Below, in pieces: positions 5,182 to 8,691 of a stretch of DNA of 8,691 nucleotides. Positions within the stretch are counted from its first letter, which is position 1, and the number at the start of each line of letters is the position of its first letter. The translations under genes and the position numbers were made by a program. Source of the DNA: Dehalococcoidia bacterium (lineage in GTDB: Bacteria > Chloroflexota > Dehalococcoidia > GIF9 > AB-539-J10); contig JAUWGZ010000053.1 of assembly GCA_030606165.1 (NCBI GenBank), forward strand, positions 1 to 8,691, read 5' to 3'. The notes beneath the pieces were generated by a model, which had not been told where the DNA came from, did no database searches, and saw nothing but the letters and a program-made list of their open reading frames with translations.

Positions 5182-6219
5182 ATGGTTAACAAACCTAATA
5201 TACGTGAGCAGACGGAGAAGAAGGAAGAAGCCCTTTCCCCTTATGCTGCTAAGAGTAAGTTCAGTCGTGGTCGGCTGAAGTGGGAAGAACCATGCCCCAT
5301 AAGAACCAGTTTCCAGCGTGACCGTGACCGTATCATCCATTCCAAGGCCTTCCGTCGGCTAAAACATAAGACACAGGTTTTTATTGCTCCCCTGGGTGAC
5401 CATTATGTCACCAGGCTTACCCACACTCTGGAAGTATCCCAAATAGCCAGAACTATAGCTCGAGCTCTGAATCTCAACGAAGACCTCGCTGAGGCGATCG
5501 CTCTCGGACATGATTTAGGGCACACGCCTTTTGGTCATATAGGCGAAGAGGTCCTAAACGAATTGTATCACGATGGCTTCAGGCATAATGAGCAAAGCTT
5601 AAGAGTGGTCGATTTATTGGAGAAGGAGGGACAGGGGCTAAATCTTACCTGGGAAGTGCGAGATGGCATCCTTAATCATTCCAAGGGACAGGCCGAGATC
5701 TTAGGAGAGGGGTGGGGAGATGTCAATACTTTAGAGGGCCAAATATGCAAGATAGCCGATATCGTGGCCTATGTTAACCACGATGTCGAAGATGCCATAA
5801 GAGCTGGCATTATCTCCCAGAATGATTTGCCCAAGTCGGTAGTATCAACTCTGGGGCATGCACATTCACAGCGAATTAATACCCTGGTTTGTGATATCAT
5901 AGACTGCTCCTGGCCCGTTGGTGGCAATGGCGATTCACCCAAGCCAACTATAGGCATGAGCCCTGAAGTCCTCGGAGCAACTAACATACTACGCCAGTTT
6001 CTATTTGACAAAGTATATTATCCCAGCTTAGCTGGAGAGGAGGCAGTAAAGGCGGGAGAGGTATTGCGTCTGTTATATTCTCATTTCCTGAAGCATGAGG
6101 ATAGATTACCTCGAGAATTTGCCTCTTTGCCGGATAACAAGGAGCGCAAAGTCATTGATTACATTGCTGGAATGACTGATCAATATGCGCTAAGATTAGC
6201 TGAAGAGATATCTCAATGA
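5182..6219 (+). CDS. dgt: dGTPase-like protein (deoxyguanosinetriphosphate triphosphohydrolase, HD superfamily)
   Basis: Family members hydrolyse dNTPs, classically dGTP, to the nucleoside and tripolyphosphate, which sets dNTP pools. The HD-domain metal ligands are present: His81 in LTHTLEVSQIA, His110-Asp111 in LGHDLGHTPFGH, and Asp193 in KIADIVAYVNHDVEDAI. The N-terminal FQRDRDRIIHSKAFRRLKHKTQVF signature (about 44-67) is typical of dGTPase-like proteins. With 345 residues it is the short type, not the roughly 500-residue enterobacterial Dgt, so substrate range cannot be told from sequence. I chose ATG 5182; an in-frame TTG at 5161 would add seven residues but overlaps the proposed -10. The stop overlaps the dnaG start as ATGA, so the two are co-translated. 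Arginine codons are mostly CGN. Confidence 0.88.
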   Translation: MVNKPNIREQTEKKEEALSPYAAKSKFSRGRLKWEEPCPIRTSFQRDRDRIIHSKAFRRLKHKTQVFIAPLGDHYVTRLTHTLEVSQIARTIARALNLNEDLAEAIALGHDLGHTPFGHIGEEVLNELYHDGFRHNEQSLRVVDLLEKEGQGLNLTWEVRDGILNHSKGQAEILGEGWGDVNTLEGQICKIADIVAYVNHDVEDAIRAGIISQNDLPKSVVSTLGHAHSQRINTLVCDIIDCSWPVGGNGDSPKPTIGMSPEVLGATNILRQFLFDKVYYPSLAGEEAVKAGEVLRLLYSHFLKHEDRLPREFASLPDNKERKVIDYIAGMTDQYALRLAEEISQ

Positions 6220-8030
6220 GCGTAATCACGGAAGTAAAGCAGAGATTAGATATAGTAGAGCTTGTCTCTGAGTATGTTACTCTGCAAAAAGCGGGGCGTA
6301 ACTTCAAAGGCTTATGCCCCTTCCACAGCGAGAAACATCCCTCCTTTTTTGTCTTTCCTGAGCAACAAAGCTGGCATTGCTTTGGTGCCTGTGGAACCGG
6401 CGGCGATATCTTCTCTTTTATCATGAAAAAGGAAAGCATTGATTTTGGCCAGGCCCTTCGTCTTTTAGCTCAAAGGGGAGGCATAACTTTAAGCCCCCTT
6501 GAGGCGCCAGATAAGGCTAAGGATGAGAAGAACGAGAGATTATTTCAGATTAATGAGGCAGCTACTGAATACTATCACCATTTACTTTCGAGCACTAAGG
6601 CAGGCGAGGCAGCGAGAAGCTATCTGGCAAGAAGAAAGGTCATGCCCGAGACTCTCAAAGAGTTCCGTCTCGGTTTCAGTCCTGATGCCTGGGAAACCCT
6701 TAAGAATTACCTGCTGGGTAAAGGTTACACAGAAAAGGAGCTAGTAGAAGCTGGTCTAATAATCGAGAAAGAAGAGGGAGGTAGTTACGATCGATTTCGC
6801 AATCGGCTGATGTTTCCTATATGTGATATCCAGGGTCGAGTCACTGGTTTCGGAGCTAGAGTTCTGGATGACTCCCTGCCTAAATATATCAACTCCCCCC
6901 AAACATCAATTTTCGATAAGAGTAGTAGCTTATATGGCATTGATAAGGCTAAATCTGCCATTAGAAAGAAAAACTTGGTAATAATCATGGAAGGTTACAT
7001 GGATGTTCTCACTGCTCACCAACACGACTGGCAAAATGTAGTTGGCTCAATGGGAACTTCTTTAACCGAGAAGCAAGTGGAAGGCATTAAAAGATTAACC
7101 AATAACATAACCTTGGCACTCGATGCCGATCTTGCCGGAGAAGAAGCTACCTTGCGAGGCAAAGCGATATTAGCTTACTCCAATGCTGAAGCAAATGTCA
7201 TTTTATTACCTCCAGGCAAAGACCCAGACGAAGTAATAAGAGAGGACCCTGCTCTCTGGCGGAAACTAGTAGAACAAGCTATGCCTATTCTAGACTTCGC
7301 CTTTCAATCTGTAATAAGCAAAGTCGATATCAATAAAGCCAAAGACAAGTCCCTGGCTGTACAAAAACTCCTGCCCTCAATTTGTGAAATAAAAGACCCT
7401 GTACAACAATCCCATTACCTGAAGAAACTGGCACGTGAATTAAAAATCGAAGAGTCCGCTATAAAAGCCGCTTTGCGGGAATCAAAAGCCGGTCGGAAAA
7501 GGCCTCAACTTAGCAAGCCAACAGAACAATCTCGCCTTGCCCGCCAGTTTGTATCCAGTCCTATTGAAGAATACTGCTTGGCACTTCTCCTTCAGTACCC
7601 AGAGCTGCGTCCTTTGGCTCGAGAACTATCACCAGAACACTTCGAATCCACGGAAAATCGGGAGGTCTTTGTCAAATGGCAACATTCTTCTGATATCTCG
7701 GACCTTGAAAGTAAACTTGACACGAGTCTATTAGAACATTTATACTATTTGGTTAATAAAAAATTCCCGCCAGCCATACAGGAAAGCGAACGAACACGAC
7801 ACTTCGATTTAGCCGATTGTATTCTCCGTCTACAAGAGAAGTTATCCCGGAAATTAGAAACTGAGAAGGAGGCGGCGCTCGAGATTGAGAGGGAAAAGGG
7901 TGGTATAAGCTCAGAGTTGTCCAAACTGGAGGAGCAAGGAATAAATTCCGGGCAACAACTTCAAGAAGTCTTTGTTAAAAAAGGGAAAAACCATGGATTC
8001 AATGAAAGAAGAAGACATCAACCCGAATAA
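6216..8030 (+). CDS. dnaG: DNA primase DnaG
   Basis: DnaG makes the RNA primers for leading-strand start and each Okazaki fragment, working with the replicative helicase. The 604-residue protein has the full bacterial layout. A CHC2 zinc finger has Cys34-x2-His37 and Cys55-x3-Cys59 (HCFGACGTGGDIF); the last pair is spaced by three residues, not the two of E. coli. The catalytic core follows, with YDRFRNRLMFPI and FGARVL. The TOPRIM domain has Glu259 in MEGYMDV and Asp303/Asp305 in LALDADLAGEEA, where DAD replaces the common DGD. The C-terminal part from about residue 440 is the presumed helicase-binding domain and is poorly conserved. The start overlaps dgt by four bases. The 3' end overlaps rpoD by 38 bases, so the last dozen residues (ending NERRRHQPE) lie over the rpoD start. 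Confidence 0.95.
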   Translation: MSVITEVKQRLDIVELVSEYVTLQKAGRNFKGLCPFHSEKHPSFFVFPEQQSWHCFGACGTGGDIFSFIMKKESIDFGQALRLLAQRGGITLSPLEAPDKAKDEKNERLFQINEAATEYYHHLLSSTKAGEAARSYLARRKVMPETLKEFRLGFSPDAWETLKNYLLGKGYTEKELVEAGLIIEKEEGGSYDRFRNRLMFPICDIQGRVTGFGARVLDDSLPKYINSPQTSIFDKSSSLYGIDKAKSAIRKKNLVIIMEGYMDVLTAHQHDWQNVVGSMGTSLTEKQVEGIKRLTNNITLALDADLAGEEATLRGKAILAYSNAEANVILLPPGKDPDEVIREDPALWRKLVEQAMPILDFAFQSVISKVDINKAKDKSLAVQKLLPSICEIKDPVQQSHYLKKLARELKIEESAIKAALRESKAGRKRPQLSKPTEQSRLARQFVSSPIEEYCLALLLQYPELRPLARELSPEHFESTENREVFVKWQHSSDISDLESKLDTSLLEHLYYLVNKKFPPAIQESERTRHFDLADCILRLQEKLSRKLETEKEAALEIEREKGGISSELSKLEEQGINSGQQLQEVFVKKGKNHGFNERRRHQPE

Positions 8031-8691
8031 GGATGAGGTAACGGCTGAAGGCTTACTCAGCGATGAAGCCGAAGTTGAGGATGTCAGCACCTTAGCCGAG
8101 GAAGCTGAAGAAAAAGAAGAAAGCGAGGAATTCCCTGCTGAGGAAACTGAAGAGATCAAGCCTCCGCCACCACTATGGGAATATGAGGTAATTGACGACT
8201 CAGCTCGTATGTATCTTCAGGAAATCGGCAGAGTGCCACTTCTCAATGTCCATGAAGAGAAGTTACTATGCCGGAGGATAGAGCTGGGCAGAAGCCTGGA
8301 AAGAATCGAAGACAACCATTTCAGGAAATACAAGAAATTCCCTTCACCCGTTGACATAGTTATTCACGTAATTTCTCAATTATCCAAGGCATACCCCGTT
8401 GTTCAGATTATCGAAGAGCGTATTGGTATCAATCCCTTCAGCAATGTGGTGGAGACGATCACGAATCCTAAATTTCGCTCCGCCATTGACGTTGTTATAG
8501 ACCCATCGTTAATAGCGGCAACCGCTGAGGGAGTAGACAAAGGAACCACTGCGGCCGAAGATGCTATAGTAAATCTTTCCATAAACAGTCAACTTCTGCC
8601 TCCGCAATTGCTAGAGCTCCTAGCTAGAGATAAAACTTCATGGCAAAAACTAAAGACTCTCTTGATTAACGACAGGTTCCTATCTCAAATC
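7993..8691 (+). CDS. rpoD: RNA polymerase sigma factor RpoD (principal sigma), N-terminal part, continues past window
   Basis: The frame from ATG 7993 stays open to the window end (233 codons). Residues 1-54 are strongly acidic, about 24 Asp/Glu by hand count, and do not resemble a standard region 1.1. Region 1.2 follows at about 67-102, with DDSARMYLQEIGRVPLLNVHEEKLL in the expected arrangement (given here in part: DDSARMYLQEIGR). In compact sigma-A proteins region 2.1 would begin almost at once. Here at least 130 residues of unrecognised, mainly helical sequence intervene, comparable in position to the non-conserved region of E. coli sigma-70. Regions 2-4 lie outside the window. AAAGGG (7980-7985) is a modest Shine-Dalgarno; a second in-frame ATG three codons later is an alternative. 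Position after dnaG supports the housekeeping sigma call. Confidence 0.88.
   Translation, partial: MDSMKEEDINPNKDEVTAEGLLSDEAEVEDVSTLAEEAEEKEESEEFPAEETEEIKPPPPLWEYEVIDDSARMYLQEIGRVPLLNVHEEKLLCRRIELGRSLERIEDNHFRKYKKFPSPVDIVIHVISQLSKAYPVVQIIEERIGINPFSNVVETITNPKFRSAIDVVIDPSLIAATAEGVDKGTTAAEDAIVNLSINSQLLPPQLLELLARDKTSWQKLKTLLINDRFLSQI

Noticed and set aside
7911..8159. Antisense serine-rich 82-codon frame across the dnaG/rpoD junction
   Set aside because: Its Ser/Ala-rich composition is simply the complement of the acidic GAA/GAG-rich start of rpoD.

Overview
The window is an ordinary bacterial housekeeping region with all genes on the + strand, and one palindromic repeat element in the only long gene-free stretch. 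The protein set and order are mtnA (3' end), yebC, ruvC, ruvA, ppsA, dgt, dnaG and rpoD (5' part). Several features suggest a Chloroflexota genome, most likely Dehalococcoidia-like: dgt-dnaG-rpoD packed as one unit, a DnaG zinc finger of C-x3-C form, and an RpoD with an acidic N-terminus and a long insert between regions 1.2 and 2. This assignment rests on recalled family resemblance, not on a search, so it is tentative.

Layout. Positions 1-363 encode the C-terminal third of methylthioribose-1-phosphate isomerase. From 359 to 576 lies a 218-bp element with 9-bp terminal inverted repeats, whose two arms share three conserved blocks in inverted order. It carries the widespread repeat that, read backwards, gives the spurious CHCEERSDEAI peptide. 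Its left end supplies the last codon and the stop codon of mtnA. An extended -10 promoter then precedes yebC-ruvC-ruvA (684-2516), a tightly spaced unit for translation or gene-expression control and Holliday-junction processing. No ruvB follows.

After a 175-bp gap with its own promoter and a structured leader comes ppsA (2692-5115), the PEP synthase that connects pyruvate to gluconeogenesis. By hand count its arginine codons differ clearly from those of yebC and dgt. A 66-bp gap with an inverted repeat and an extended -10 leads into dgt-dnaG-rpoD (5182 to the window end). These genes overlap by 4 and 38 bases and link dNTP control, primer synthesis and the principal sigma factor. The arrangement recalls the classical rpsU-dnaG-rpoD operon, with dgt in the place of rpsU.

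The three promoters proposed here are all of the extended -10 type with no convincing -35. Two share the identical decamer TGATAAAATG. I found no tRNA, rRNA, CRISPR array, transposase, toxin-antitoxin or defence gene, and no evidence for a novel multi-gene system. The points most worth checking are the repeat element at the mtnA stop, the operator-like repeat before dgt, the ppsA leader, and the RpoD insert.
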